A stretch of 64,000 nt of DNA, from positions 1,054,001-1,118,000 of the forward strand of contig UWYS01000006.1 in NCBI GenBank assembly GCA_900291925.1. The letters are read 5' to 3'. A model generated the notes under the pieces. It saw only the letters and a program-made list of their open reading frames with translations. It was not told the origin of the DNA and did not search any database. The position numbers were made by a program, and so were the translations under genes. Shown piece by piece: positions 1-11,420 of the stretch (its first letter is position 1; every line of letters starts with the position of its first letter). This DNA is from Thecaphora thlaspeos. Lineage: Eukaryota; Basidiomycota; Ustilaginomycetes; Urocystidales; Glomosporiaceae.

Positions 1-330
1 TGGCTTGGACGGGGAGGATTGTCCGCCGGAGCCTTGGTGGCGGCGCCCATGGTCGGCGGCGTTTGCGGCTCTCCTTTCGACGAGGCTATTCTTCAGCGCC
101 TGCTTAAGTGGGTTTGTTTCTGCGTCCGAGAGTCCGTCGGACAGCTCAAGCTCCTCGTGACGGTGGACGCGCCCTTTGGTGTTGACTGTGGCATTGTGCT
201 GGCTGGAAGACCAGAGCTCGGCGGCCGAGTCTGTGGGGGCGGCGATCCTGGCCATGGAGCGAGTCTGCCGCATGGGCTGATCGGCCACGGAGCGCAGCAC
301 GCCGGTTCTTCGCTTTGGGGGCGAGGCCAT
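1..330 (-). CDS. Hypothetical protein, N-terminal fragment (runs off left edge)
   Basis: On the minus strand an open frame begins at an ATG at 330 and continues without a stop to base 1, giving about 110 residues of an incomplete protein. It is basic, polar and low in hydrophobic residues. It opens MASPPKRRTGVLRSVADQ, contains an acidic patch (RHEELELSDGLSDAE) and ends in a Gly/Ser/His-rich stretch. The composition suggests a disordered N-terminus of a nuclear protein, but no domain is visible and I do not recognise it. Support is the uninterrupted frame with GC-rich third positions and an in-frame Met close to the start of the open stretch. Two other frames overlap it and read as Pro/Arg-rich noise. 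An upstream exon cannot be excluded. Confidence 0.45.
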   Translation of the reverse strand, partial: MASPPKRRTGVLRSVADQPMRQTRSMARIAAPTDSAAELWSSSQHNATVNTKGRVHRHEELELSDGLSDAETNPLKQALKNSLVERRAANAADHGRRHQGSGGQSSPSKP

Positions 331-1369
331 GTCGGAGGCACGATGCTGTAGGGGTTTCTTTGGGCGTTGTTCCGCAGAGGTGCGGATGTAAGAGCAGGTG
401 GGATCGTTTAAGGCTGCTCGGGGGTCCGAGAGGTCGTGCTGTGATGCTGATGGTGTCGAGTTGTTGCAAGAATGAGAAAGATGGTGTCAGGTGCTCGTGT
501 ATGCCGGATGGGTCGAGCTGGTATCAAAGGAAGTGCATGGTCGGGCGTGTGAAGAGCGGTCCACGTGTGGCTGAAGCACGGCTGAGAAGGTCAAGAGCGG
601 AACAAGGTGTAGCTGCTTTCGAGGCTGGGTATGTGTTGAAGTCGGAAATATGGAAAGGGAAGGCGAATGGCGATGTAGTGACGTCCGCGCTATGGCATCA
701 CGAGGCAGCGCGAAGAGGGATTGAAGGTGCTCTATCCGACCGCGAAGAAAAAAGTCAAGGCAAAACGGGGTCCGTGGGTGATGGTGGTGGCGTGGCTGAG
801 CGGAGCTAAGATAAAGGGCTCCCGACTCTTAAGGACGAGTAGAAAGGTCGTGGTGATGGTCTGAGAGAGCAGGAGAAGAGGATAGGTTGGGATGGTATGG
901 TGAGCCGTGCTCGTCGCTGTCATAACACACGGGCCTGGCACCATAGCCCCGAACCGCCTCTGGCAGGCAGGCAGGCGGGTGTTGGCCTCTGCCTCGTCGA
1001 GACGTGAGAGGTGTTGGTTGCCGCATTTTTCGGAAAAAAAGAGCGCGCTGTGTCCGTGCGGCCACGTGACTTCCGGCCCATATAGCCTCTCTCTCTCTCT
1101 CTCTCTCTTCCAGCCTGATCACCGTCCGCTCAGGCCCTCTCACCGCCTCGCAGAGGGTCGCAGATCTCATAGAGCTTCTATCATCACCCTCCTACGGCCG
1201 TGAGCAGGGCAAAGTAGAGAGCATGGCTGAGGCCAAATGATCGGGACGAGGTAAAGGCCGTCGGTCCCGAGGCCACGCGAGCGGCGGCGACGCCAACGAG
1301 AGAGAACCCGACTCCCCTGACTTCCAGTTCCCCGGAGCTCCCTCGCCCCGCACCGCCGCGTCCATCCGT
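331..1369. other. Intergenic region upstream of the left-edge gene
   Basis: No convincing gene is seen. The stretch should hold the promoter of the minus-strand gene starting at 330. An E-box-like CACGTG lies near 1065, followed by a CATATAG element and a CT microsatellite. Open frames here are short, in all phases, and have no family resemblance. Confidence 0.5.
1087..1108. repeat. (CT)n microsatellite
   Basis: About 11 tandem CT units. Similar pyrimidine tracts occur at 23291-23331 and 27750-27779. Confidence 0.9.
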
Positions 1370-1790
1370 GTCCGGCGCCGATCCCGCCCTCGACCGAGGT
1401 GATCTCGAGCATGAGATGAGAGCAGTTTGACAGCTCGCGCGCCACCTTGATGGCCGCCATCATGCACGGCCGGCCAGTAGTTGGGCCGCAGGTCGGGTGC
1501 GATGTCGAAGTCCGGCTGGGCTGGTGCGCGGGGCTAGGGGCTCGCGGTAATGCAAGGGCGAGCGAGGGGGTCCAAGCGCGAAGCACCACCTGAAGAGGGG
1601 CTTCGCTCGCCCACCGTTTATTCGTCCGTTTCCCTTTTGTTCGCTCGATGTGGGAGGTCCACGCCCATGAGAGCGGGGCGCGATTTGAAGGAGGCCGAGC
1701 TGGCGTTCCTCCGGCCTCGCAAAGGTATGTGTTAGAGCCATGAGCGGACCGTCCATCGCGGTGTAGTTGGCGCTTAGGTCGTTACGGCAC
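1370..1790 (-). pseudogene. Possible degraded GMC oxidoreductase C-terminal region
   Basis: Three minus-strand stretches in different frames resemble the C-terminal part of GMC (glucose-methanol-choline) flavin oxidoreductases. About 1640-1700 reads QLGLLQIAPRSHGRG, like the 'SRG' segment. About 1465-1515 reads DFDIAPDLRPNYWP, like the 'P.I.PNYL' segment. About 1375-1465 reads MMAAIKVARELS with LMLEITSVEGGIG following, like the helix after it and the E..PG segment. The order matches the family, but a frameshift separates the second and third blocks and the WHP.GT and final FAD-binding segments are absent. The FAD-binding N-terminus was not found. The family assignment rests on remembered consensus, so it is tentative. 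Confidence 0.35.
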
Positions 1791-3424
1791 AGCGTCCGGT
1801 GCGGGCTCAGCACCAACGGTGGATGGAAACATCCGCTACGAGGGGAGGACGTACAGTAAGCAGCCATAAATGGAGCATGTGTTCAACCGGTGTCGAGCGA
1901 GCTAAGTAACAGTAGGCGGCTACGTAAGACGTACTGTGCGACGACGGCGTCGGATGAGCCCGTCCGTCGGTGACGGAGGTTCGCGGTTTCTCCACGAGCC
2001 TCTTTCTCGGTCTCGGCTGGGGCCCGCCCAGGTCGGGTCTTTCGCTCGAGCGGCGTTGCAATAAAAAAGAACAAAAGCCTAGCAGGCTCGCTCGCTGGCA
2101 TCCAGGTCAACCCATCCGTCAAAGAGGAAGTCGCTGGAGTGAAGGACGAGGTGGCGTTGCGTTGGGCAAAGATGTTCAACAGTGCGTCAGTCGTCGTCAG
2201 ATGGGACCGCAAGCTCCAAGGGGTGGTGCAGAGGCAGCGGCGGTGGCGTACTGTACGCTGTCGACGTTTAACGCGGGGAGCGAAGGGCGCGCTGCGAGGA
2301 GGAAGAAAAGCCGGTCGAGCCCAAAGATTTCAAGATTTCGTGCGGGTCGGCTGGCTTTCCGGCGCGGCAAAAAGGACCGCGAGGCCGAGCCAAGCCGCCA
2401 GCAGCATTTCAGCAGCATTTTCTGCTGTCAGAACAGGTCCAAGCCGAGCAGGCTGGATGGATGAATGGATGCAAGGATGGACGGGACGGCATCGGTCGTC
2501 GAGCCTAGACGGGCGTGGGTGGAGCGGATGGCTGGTTGGCTGGCCGGCCGAGGAGAACGAGCGAGCGAGCGCAACCATGAAACGAGCGAACGCCTTGCCT
2601 GCCTGCTCCGCCCGAGAACTGTCTCGTGTGTGTCTTTGCTCTTTGTGCTCACCATCGGACATCCATCCGGCTCGATCCCGGTCTGCTCTTCCTTCACCTT
2701 TTCCCAGCGTCAAAGACTCCCGACCCGGTCCGAAACATCAGAGCCCTTCTAGCACCTTCCGTTCTCCAACAAAGCGCCTGGGGCAGCTCTTCTTTCTCTG
2801 CCGCGAACGTACAGCTCTGCACAGACCGGAACCTTGCCGCGAGTGGATGGCGTAGCGGGACAAAGACCGACATCCCCATCCGCCGGGGTCCATCACCACA
2901 GGCGGAAGTGCCCCTATCGCTCTCTCGTGGCGAGCAACCGACACCGCCACCGCCACCGCCATCACGACCTCTGCACGCCATCCATCCATCCGACCATCTT
3001 CCGACCTTGACGACCGGCGCACATCCGACCACCTCGCGGCCCCTCAACTAACGTACAGCAAGCAAACGCAGTGCACTTGAACGTCTCTACCCGGTAGACA
3101 GCAGATCACGGCCAGGCCGAGCTGGACCTCTCGCCCCTCGGACCGATCCGCCCCCGAGCTGCTGCGGCTCCAAGCCTTCAAGACGGACCGACTGCCCGCT
3201 CCATCCACTCTCACGTACCCGGCTGACCTGCGCTCGTCCACCAGCGGCACGTCATCCACCGCCGGGCAGCATTCACCACCGCCGGCAGCAGGTCGCCACG
3301 AGAGCGCACTCTGGCGAATCAGCAGGCCATCCACCCAGCGGACACACGAGCGAGCCATCCTCTGTCCGGCTGCTCCGAGACGAGGTCAGGAAGCCCTCCT
3401 TTACCCCGTCAGCTAGACCAGCTC
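1791..3424. other. Intergenic region and HFI1 5' leader
   Basis: No supported gene. The segment 2455-2480 has degenerate GGATG repeats. From about 2620 the plus strand becomes CT/CA-rich with stacked CCACC and CCATC runs, as expected for promoter and 5' UTR of the gene at 3425. A 238-residue open frame at 2139-2855 is Arg/Trp/Ser-rich and judged spurious. TACAGTAC-like words occur near 1854 and 2250. Confidence 0.5.
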
Positions 3425-5939
3425 ATGCCAGGTTATTCTTCGTACGCGAGCGGCGGCGGCGGCGCCAGCCACTCTTCCTCCAAGCGTCCGGTCAGGGCGG
3501 ACACGCTCGACCTCAAGCAGAAGCTCGCCGTTGCGTTGGGCGAAAACGGGACAAAGTACTGGCAGACGTTTGTCCAGTTCTGCAAAGGCGCAATCGATCG
3601 TTCCGAGTTCGAGGAGCTCGCGCAAAAGTGCCTCAAGTCCGAACACGGTGAGCACTAGCCCCCTCGGCCCTATTCTGGCCACCTGTATGCCCGCTGCGCC
3701 GGCCTTTTGCGTGCGAACTACTGACAGCACCCTTTCCCTGTCATGCTGGCTCTCCGCCCTGGCGTCCTTTCAGTGCACCTCCACAACTCGCTCATCCTCG
3801 GCATCCTGTACAACGCGAGCGCCGACGTCCCCGGGCCCTCATCTAGCCGTCGCGGCGGCCGGACACGGGTGCGCAGGAAGCTCCTGGACGGTACCGTCCT
3901 CTCTGAGGACGAGAGCGACGACGAGGAGCCGAGCAAGAAGCGCCTGCGCACGCTCGTCGCCGGCCTCCCTAAGAAGGAGCGCGTCCGCCTCAAGAACCTC
4001 GAAAGGGCCGGCAAGCTCGGCGCCAACGTGGCCGGCGGCGCACTTGGCCTCGGGTGGGCCGGATCGGCCGCCGACATGCTCGAAAAGAAGCGCAAGGAGG
4101 AAGAGAAGCGCAAGGTGGTCGAGGATCGCCGTAAGGTGCGCGAGGTAAAAAGCGCCATCGGCGCGCGCGACTGGAAAGGACAGACGCTGCAGGCGGCCGA
4201 CCACCTCGACGCCGTCCGCGGCAAGCTCTCTCTGTGTAAGTCCAGTTTTCCTCAATGCTGCCCCCTGGTCGCCCGGCTCGTTCCGTTCTCGAGAGGAGGG
4301 GGACGGGTGGACGAAGGTGTGTGCGTCGTGGACCAAGTGAGGAAGGACACACAAGCTGAACATCCGCCTCTCGCACAAAATGCACTTCACCGCACGACGA
4401 TAACGACGATGTATTTGCAGCGACGCAACAAGCCGTCGCGAGGTCTTTGTCGGCGCCGCTCTGCGTTGAGTCGAAGCAGCTCCCGGACCTCGACGGCATC
4501 CGCGATCGTATGACCTTGCTGGCGGTCGAGGCAGGCATGCCCGGCGGCGTCCATCCGCAGGCGGCGGCCATGGTACTGTCGGCCCTACAGGTGAGTTGAC
4601 TTGCCGCCCGCCCGTCCATTCTATCGTTCGGCTCCGATCGTAGCTTGAGCTTTCCCTGGCTCACTCCAGCCTCCCGCCCTTTCCTTCTATGCTACGATCC
4701 CCTCTCTCTCCGCAGGACCATCTACACAACGTGGCTACAAGCGTCATCACCAAGGTGCGATCCAACCGCCCTAATGGCATCCGGACGACTGGCCGGCAGC
4801 AGCCAGCGTCGCAGCCGACGGCTAAGCTGCCGCGCGGCGCGGTCGCCGCCTACGGCCTGGACGAAGGGGCCTACACCACGTCGCCAGTGACGGCCTCGAT
4901 GCAGCTCGACGACAGCGCTGCCCCTTCGGAGCAGAACAGCCCACACCACCGCCACGCGCGCGGCCAGCACTCGGATATGTCGTCGCGCGCCAGCACCTCC
5001 GGGATCGGCACCTCCTTTGCGGACTCGTCGATGCTCTCGCTGGCCAGCACCGCTCCCACCAGCCTCACAGGGCCCTCGTCGCCCTCGGTCCGCGATGGCG
5101 ACGGCGGCTCGCAGCTTCAAGATGCGTCCTTCACCGCGAGCCAGGAGGGCGAGGACGAAGAATCGTCGCGCCCTCCTACCAACGCCGCCTTCTCGTCGCA
5201 TCAGCATCAGCACCAAAAGTCGAATTTGGCCGGCGGCTTTGCATCATCGTCGTCGACACCCTCTACGCCCGTCGAGAGCGGTACGGGCCGCCTGACGCTG
5301 TCCGACATGTCGTTCCTGTTGGAGCTGGCTCCGCACACGGTCGTCGAGCCGATGGGGCAGGGGACGCAGGAACGCCTGCTAGTTCCCGATTGGGACGAGG
5401 ACGCGACGCTGGACGCTGCCGCCGCCTTCGACCGGTACCTCGCCGAGGCCGCGAGACTGGCCGCAACGACCAAGATGTCGGACACCACGGGCGCCGCCGC
5501 GACTGCGGCTGCCCTCACCTCCTCGGGGATCGAGGACGGCCGAGACGCCCCCCTGTCTTCGGGCATCCGCAGCAGGTTCGTCATCGACCAGTCTGCGCCC
5601 CTTCGCCTGCTGGACCGCAAGCTCCTGACCGAGAATGCGGCGCGACCTACAAAGAGCGGCCCGTCCCTTTCAAACTCTGCCGCTTCCGCCGCGGCGACAA
5701 ACGGCGGCGACGGCAGCGGCCTTTTGTTCGAGGGCGACATGGCCGCCAAGGATACGGGTCTCGGCGGCGGCGCGATCAGCAGCGGCGGCAACGGCGGGCT
5801 AGGGGTGCTGAGCGACGTCAATGGCCGTAAAGCGGCGCATAGAGAGGCGGCGGCGGCTGCAGCTGCGGCGCGGCTGAGCCGGGAAGAGATGTGGGACGTC
5901 GTCGACCCGGTGGCGCTGTTTGAATCGCTGTGCGAGTAG
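3425..5939 (+). CDS. HFI1: SAGA complex subunit Hfi1/Ada1
   Basis: Exons 3425-3647, 3774-4235, 4421-4590 and 4716-5939 give about 692 residues. The N-terminus carries the Ada1 signature: KYWQTFVQFCKGAIDRSEF, then EHVHLHNSLILGILYNA across intron 1. A charged Lys/Glu linker follows. Next is a conserved block across exons 2-4 (LSLSTQQAVARSLSAPLCVE, LPDLDGIRDRM, then DHLHNVATSVITKVR), the histone-fold-like part that pairs with Taf12. A late block, LTLSDMSFLLELAPHTVVEP, is also typical, and the end reads MWDVVDPVALFESLCE. Hfi1 is a structural component of SAGA, the nuclear histone acetyltransferase coactivator. The Ser/Ala/Gly-rich stretches in exon 4 are low complexity. All introns have GT-AG ends and keep frame. 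The start is the first ATG before the conserved region, after a long CT/CA-rich leader. Confidence 0.9.
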
Positions 5940-6426
5940 TAGAGTAGTGTAGAGTCATGCCACTGCGCACCGCGTCCGGCTCTGGGCGGGCCCCCTCTTT
6001 TCCTGTCGTTGAGCAGCAGCATGCCTCGTAAAGTGGTCACCGGATGCTTACTGCTTAGCTACGGCCTAGTGGTGTACAGTTGTAGAGCAGTCAATCGAGC
6101 GAGGCGGCAAAGGCAAATCCACGTCGAATCAGAAATGAGCGCGACCATACGTCTTCTTCGACCCAGTCCTCGATGGCTGCCACAGCGTGTGATGGAATCA
6201 GAGCGCTCGCCGCTCGCTGAAGCTGCTCCCCAGCTACTACTGTACTTACTTACCGCAGCCGCGCGTGCGGGCATGCTCTGCTGCCCAACGCCTGGAGATG
6301 CACTCGTATGTAAGTAACCCCGCGCCTAGACGGGCCTTGCTTGCCAGGCACGGACGCCTGCCTCTCCCGCGAAGTGTGGTCTCGTCTAGTTCGTCCGATG
6401 ATCCGCCGTTTCCGGCTATACCTATG

Positions 6427-6982
6427 TAGTACAGTACAGTACATACAGTACACTTACTTACTCTGCGTACAGAGCCGCACGACTGGACACTACTGTAGCG
6501 AAAGCGACAGCGACAGCATGGCCGTTGAAGCTCGGCAAGCATCCGTCTTCGGTAAGGCAACGAGCAGGCAGGAAGAAGGGAGAGGGGCGAAATTTGACCG
6601 GTGAATTACAACTCAACGTACAGTATGTACTGTACTTAGATGGCTCGTCATCGCCACCCACGCACCGTCGGATGATGACGTCGAGGAGAGCTTGAGCCTG
6701 CAACTGCTACGTAGGCTATTCACACCGAGACATGTCGTCGGCGTCGCCGAAAACACGGCCCGCGTCGAAGGGTTGCGATGCGGGCCAGTCACCTTTCCGC
6801 CGTGCGCCTGCCTTCCTGCTGCTGCCCATGTACATGTACAGTACTGTACGGTACAGCGTAAGTGGCCGGCAATGCTCGCCAAATTCCCCCGCCTGCAGGT
6901 TCGGCTGGTGTCCGTGCTTGCTCTTTCCCCGGAGGCGGCGGCAGACAGGCGCGGTACAGGTACAGTACTGTACAGTACAGTA
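6427..6982. repeat. Clustered palindromic TACAGTAC / GTACTGTA motifs
   Basis: Four separate islands occur at about 6427-6452, 6618-6635, 6829-6856 and 6953-6982. Each is built of overlapping GTACAGTA/TACTGTAC words, for example GGTACAGTACTGTACAG-like runs. The unit is self-complementary around GTAC. The islands are separated by unrelated sequence, so this is not one microsatellite tract. The same words recur singly in other intergenic gaps of the window. Confidence 0.75.
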
Positions 6983-7392
6983 TGTGGGCCGCAACCTAAT
7001 CGAGGGGGGGGGGCACGGAGTGGTTCCGGAGATTGGGCCGATTTGGCCTCCGTCTCTGGCCCTCCGCGTCGCTCCTCTCTCCCCCTTGCTTGCTTCATCG
7101 CTTGATGATCACATACATCCTGCAGAAACGGGCTCGCTTCCTTGGTACATACAGTAGGTTCACAGACACAAGCTCTCGCTCCCGTTCGCACTTGGCACCG
7201 CCCAGAGGCAAAAACAACAGCATGAGCCAGTGTCTCCTTAGATCCTGCCGCCCCACCGGCCCTTTACCTACTTACCTCCGCGCCCAACACGTATTGTACT
7301 CCTCGCTCTGACCTCGCTTCCACCTAAAGACCTTCTTCTTGGCTTCCATCTTAGGCCTGCCTCTTGCACATCCCTTGATTGTAACACTAGTC

Positions 7393-7399
7393 TATAAAG
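7393..7399 (+). promoter_or_regulatory. TATA-like box of the beta-glucosidase gene
   Basis: TATAAAG lies about 320 bases upstream of the ATG at 7715 and is followed by a CT-rich leader. Placement fits a core promoter with a long 5' UTR. No transcript evidence is available. Confidence 0.4.
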
Positions 7400-7714
7400 A
7401 GCTACTTGGCAGCCGCGTCAGCGTCTCCCATTCCCAACTCTCCTTTTCATCTCTCGTCCTCAGTTCCACGTCGACGACCAAACGCCAACCTCTACCCCAT
7501 CTCTTCCTTCCATCAACCCATCGGCCGCCAGCTACTGCTCATTTTGCCCTAGAGCTGCAATACCGACTCTCCGCTCCTGTCTTTGCACACTTGCTGCTGG
7601 CGGATCAAGGTCAACGAGAAAGAGGCCGACCCTCATCTCCCAGCTTGCGGGCCATCTCGTGACCGAACGACGATTCCATAGACCCTCCACCTCCCTGACG
7701 ACGACGACGCGACA

Positions 7715-10463
7715 ATGAAGTGGCTCCACCTTGTACCGTGGGTCGCCGCGGCCTTGGCTGCCTCCGTCTCGGGCGACGACAACCAGGGCATCGGTGGCGT
7801 TGGCAACAGCCAGGACGGTCCCGGCTACGAGACCGTCCCGAGGGTCCCCTTCAACGGCAACGACTCGCTCCCCTACTCGCCCCCTTTCTACCCGACCCCG
7901 CAGACCTTTGGCTTGACCCAGAAGTGGAAGGTGGCCATCGAAAAGGCCCGCGACTATCTCGAACAGTTCAACCAGACTGAGAAGGTCATGCTCACCACCG
8001 GCACTGGATGGGGTAACGGACCGTGTGTAGGCAACATCGCTGCCATCCCGCGCGTAGGCTTCCCCGGCCTGTGAGTACAGTGAACGTTGCTCTCCCTTGT
8101 TGATGAGCCGACTGTCGGCTCTGCATATGCCTAGACTCGGACCCGGACTCGACTGACCATGCATGTTGTCCACTGCCTCAAACTTCCTATCCGTCCAGCT
8201 GCCTGATGGATGGCCCCGCCGGCGTGCGAGGTACCGACCGCATCACGTCGTTCCCCGCCGGTGTCACGGTCGCCTCGACGTTCAGCAAGGACCTCTTCTA
8301 TAAGCGTGGCTTTGCCCTCGGCGAGGAGTAAGTCAATACACGTACCTTCCTCTCGAGCCTGGAGCGTCGACCTCTTCTCAAACGCTCATCTGCTTACGGT
8401 CTCCTTCTTCCCCTGTCTTGATCCCTGTCTCAGGTTCAAGATCAAGGGCGCCAACATCTGGCTCGGCCCGGCACAGAACATCGCCCGCGCTCCCGCAGGC
8501 GGGCGGAACTGGGAGGGCTTCGGCGGCGATCCCTACCTGAGCGGAGAGGCCTCGCACTACCACGTTCTCGGTGTCCAGGACGCCGGCGTGCAGGCCAACC
8601 TCAAGCACTACCTCCTCAACGAACAGGTCAGCGACGGCGTGCTTTGCACGAGACGAGGCGTCCTCTCGACATCGCCGATTGCTGACCTCGTCCCGTCCCG
8701 ACCCCACATCCTTCTCACGCCTCTTTGCCCTTGCCCGATCTCCGCGCCCGCAGGAGCACTTCCGAAACGAAGGCAGCTCCAACGTCGACGGCCGCACAGA
8801 GCGCGAGATCTACTTGCACCCCTTCCTCCGGGGCGTCCAGGCCGGCGCGACGTCGGTGATGTGCTCGTACAACCTGATCAACAACTCGTGGGCCTGCCAG
8901 AACTCGGAGATGCTCAACAACCGTCTCAAGACCGAGCTCTCCTTCCCCGGTGCCGTGCTGTCGGACTGGGGCGCCCAGCATGCCGGCGTCGCGTCGGCTA
9001 ACGCCGGCCTCGATATGACGATGCCCGGCGACATCCTCTGCTGCACAAAGACGGAAGAGTTCACCTCGCTCTGGGGCGGCAACCTCACCACGGCCGTCAA
9101 CAACGGCTCGGTCGCCGACAGCCGCCTCGACGACATGGCGACCCGCATCCTCGCCGGCTGGTACTACGTCGGCCAGGACGAGGGCCATCCCGAGGTCAAC
9201 TTCGACTTCTTCAACCAGCGTGACCCCGCCGTCAACGGCTTCGTCGACGCCACAAAGGACCATTGGAAGGTGGCGCGAGAGGTGACCGCCGCGGGCACCG
9301 TGGTGCTCAAGAACACGCGCCACGCTCTTCCGCTCAACAAGCCGACTCGCCTCGCGCTGATCGGGTCCGACGCCGGCCCGCTGTACCAGGGCAGCAACTA
9401 CTGGGCCGACCGCGGCGGCTGGCCGTACGGGACGCTGGGCCAAGGATGGGGCTCGGGCGCCAACGAGTTCTCGTACTTTTTCTCGCCGTACGAGTCGCTC
9501 CAGGCGCGCGCGCGCAGGGACCGGACCGACTTCCAGTGGAACTTTGACGACTACAACTTCGAGCAGACGGCCAAGATTGTCACCAACGTCACCGCCGCCA
9601 TCGTGTTCGTCAGTGCGCTGAGCGGCGAGGGCTACATCACTGTTGACAACAACGTCGGAGATCGGAACAACCTCACCGTGTGGAACAACGGCGAGGAGCT
9701 GATCCGCACGGTGGCGTCGAACAACAACAACACCATCGTCGTGGTCCACGCCGTCGACGCGGTCACCTACGAGAGCTTCGCCGACCACCCCAACGTCACG
9801 GCTATTGTGCTTGCCCACCTGCCGGGCAGCGAGAGCGGCCCGGCGCTGGTCGATGTCCTCTATGGTGACGTCAACCCGAGTGGACGTCTGCCCTACACCA
9901 TCGGCCGCAATCGTACCGACTACGGCGCCGACGTGCTGTACCGCAACGACACCATCACGCCGCAGGTCAACTACACGAAGCAATTGTCGGTAGACTACTG
10001 CCACTTTGACAGCAAGGGTATCGAGCCGCGCTACGCCTTCGGACACGGCCTCTCGTACACCAAGTTTGCCTACTCTGGCGTGTGGTGGCAGCAGGTGGGA
10101 CAGGCGTGCAACAGCTGGTGGGGCGAGAGCAACGCTGGCGATGGCCTTCCCTCGTGGCTGTTTGAGCCGCTGTACGAGGTGCACTTTTCGCTCACCAATT
10201 CTGGGGCGCGCGACGGCCACGAGGCGTGGCAGGCGTACCTGTCGTTCCCCAAGTCAGCGGGCGAGCCGCCCAAGGTTCTGCGCGCCTTTGACCGGACGGA
10301 GCTCAAGGTGGGCGAGACGAAGGAGGTCAAGTTCACGCTGAGCCACTACGATCTCTCGACGTGGAGCAACGTCGAGCACAGGTGGATCCGACCCGAGGGC
10401 AAGATCAAGGTGCTCATCGGCGCGTCGTCGCGCGACATTCGCGAGACCGCCGTGCTCCACTAA
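7715..10463 (+). CDS. Secreted beta-glucosidase, glycoside hydrolase family 3
   Basis: Exons 7715-8070, 8199-8327, 8434-8626 and 8754-10463 give about 795 residues. A signal peptide is clear (MKWLHLVPWVAAALAASVSG). The GH3 N-terminal barrel includes CLMDGPAGVRGTD, GGRNWEGFGGDPYLSGE and KHYLLNEQEHFRN. The nucleophile Asp lies in VLSDWGAQH, near residue 296. The SGEGYITVDNNVGDRNNL-type motif near residue 516 carries the expected acid/base Glu. The C-terminal fibronectin III-like domain (GHEAWQAYLSF onward) ends the protein. Many N-x-S/T sequons fit a secreted glycoprotein. The enzyme releases glucose from cellobiose and other beta-glucosides, so a role in extracellular cellulose or glucan breakdown is inferred. 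Length and intron frames agree with fungal GH3 enzymes. It lacks neighbours of related function. Confidence 0.93.
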
Positions 10464-11357
10464 GCGAGCGACGACGCGGGGGCGTGAAGGGATGCGCGGA
10501 CGAGGAGGCGTGCGGGATCCTCAGGATACGACATCGTTAGAGTCGATCTCCCCTCTCTCTACCCGCCATCCATCGCCGTGGCCATCGATAGCGCGCTTAG
10601 CGGACCGACCGACCGACTGACCGTCGTCGTCTGGCCTCGGCGGCGCGACCGAGTAGATACGAACATTTTTTTGCCCTTCTCTTTCTCTTTCACTGCTTTC
10701 ATCTCGTAGTCGCCCTTTCAGACCGGCCCACAACCTGTGATGAGATTGTCAATACCTACATACACCGCGATCCCTCACAATGACCTTTCTGTGAAGCGAC
10801 CAGCTGTTTAGGGCGATGTCTTTTAAAGATTTAATTTCTTCTGAACAACCCACCAAAGTGGAGGTGTGTTATTCAACTACTTCACGTAAAGAACACACCA
10901 TCTTTCGCATGTACATGTCACCACGTCCACCACCACTACCACCCAAATGTCACCCTATTCCCGTCACCATCATCATCATCACCGTGACGACTAAGGGGAT
11001 GACGTCCTTCCGAGGCTCAAGTCGAGGAGAAAGAGTCAAGGAAGCGGGCAAGAGACCTTCCTGGCAGATGTACAAGGATCGCGCCGTAGCTCGCAAAAAG
11101 ATCAAAACAGTCGACGCAACGACAATTACCTTGCCTGGATCTTGGCTTGATTCTTGGACACGATCGCAACAAGCTCCCAAGGAGGAACAAGAGGGAATAG
11201 AGGCAAAAGCGAAGGGGAAAGCGAGCAAGGTCTACGCTGTCTTTGGCGTCGAGATGCGAGAGAGTGCAACGTTCGAGCAGAGAGGGGTGGCTGAGTGTTG
11301 GGTGGGTCCTGCCTGTTCCTTCTTTGACGGAGCGGAATAGAGAGCTGTCGCGCTGAC
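10464..11357. other. Intergenic region BGL-PIF1
   Basis: Nothing gene-like is supported. A 174-residue open frame (10816-11340) lacks homology and codon bias. The gap should contain the BGL 3' UTR and PIF1 promoter. Confidence 0.5.
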
Positions 11358-11420
11358 ATGTCGCGGTGTGCCTCTCCTTTGTCGACGAAAAGGCTCGTGC
11401 TCGACCCGGTGCAAGGATGA
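11358..11420 (+). promoter_or_regulatory. Upstream ORF overlapping the PIF1 start codon
   Basis: An ATG at 11358 opens a 20-codon frame beginning MSRCASPLSTKRL. Its TGA stop (11418-11420) overlaps the proposed PIF1 ATG (11417-11419) as ATGA. This arrangement could permit termination-reinitiation or act as a repressive uORF. It is only meaningful if transcription starts upstream of 11358. Confidence 0.35.

Larger units (their letters stand above)
5940..7714. other. Intergenic region with TACAGTAC clusters and BGL promoter
   Basis: No gene is supported. The 3' side of HFI1 is followed by four clusters of GTACTGTA/TACAGTAC words between 6427 and 6982 and several TACTTAC words. From about 7270 the DNA turns pyrimidine-rich, with a TATA-like element at 7393, consistent with the promoter and leader of the beta-glucosidase gene. 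Confidence 0.6.

Noticed and set aside
2139..2855. 238-residue plus-strand open frame
   Set aside because: Arg/Trp/Ser-rich composition, no family signal, overlaps simple GGATG repeats and HFI1 leader; open frames this long arise by chance in GC-rich DNA.
8715..10220. 501-residue minus-strand open frame
   Set aside because: Shadow of the beta-glucosidase exon; Val/Arg/His-rich antisense translation.
10816..11340. 174-residue plus-strand open frame upstream of PIF1
   Set aside because: No domain, mixed codon use unlike neighbours, and no splice route into PIF1 that improves it.
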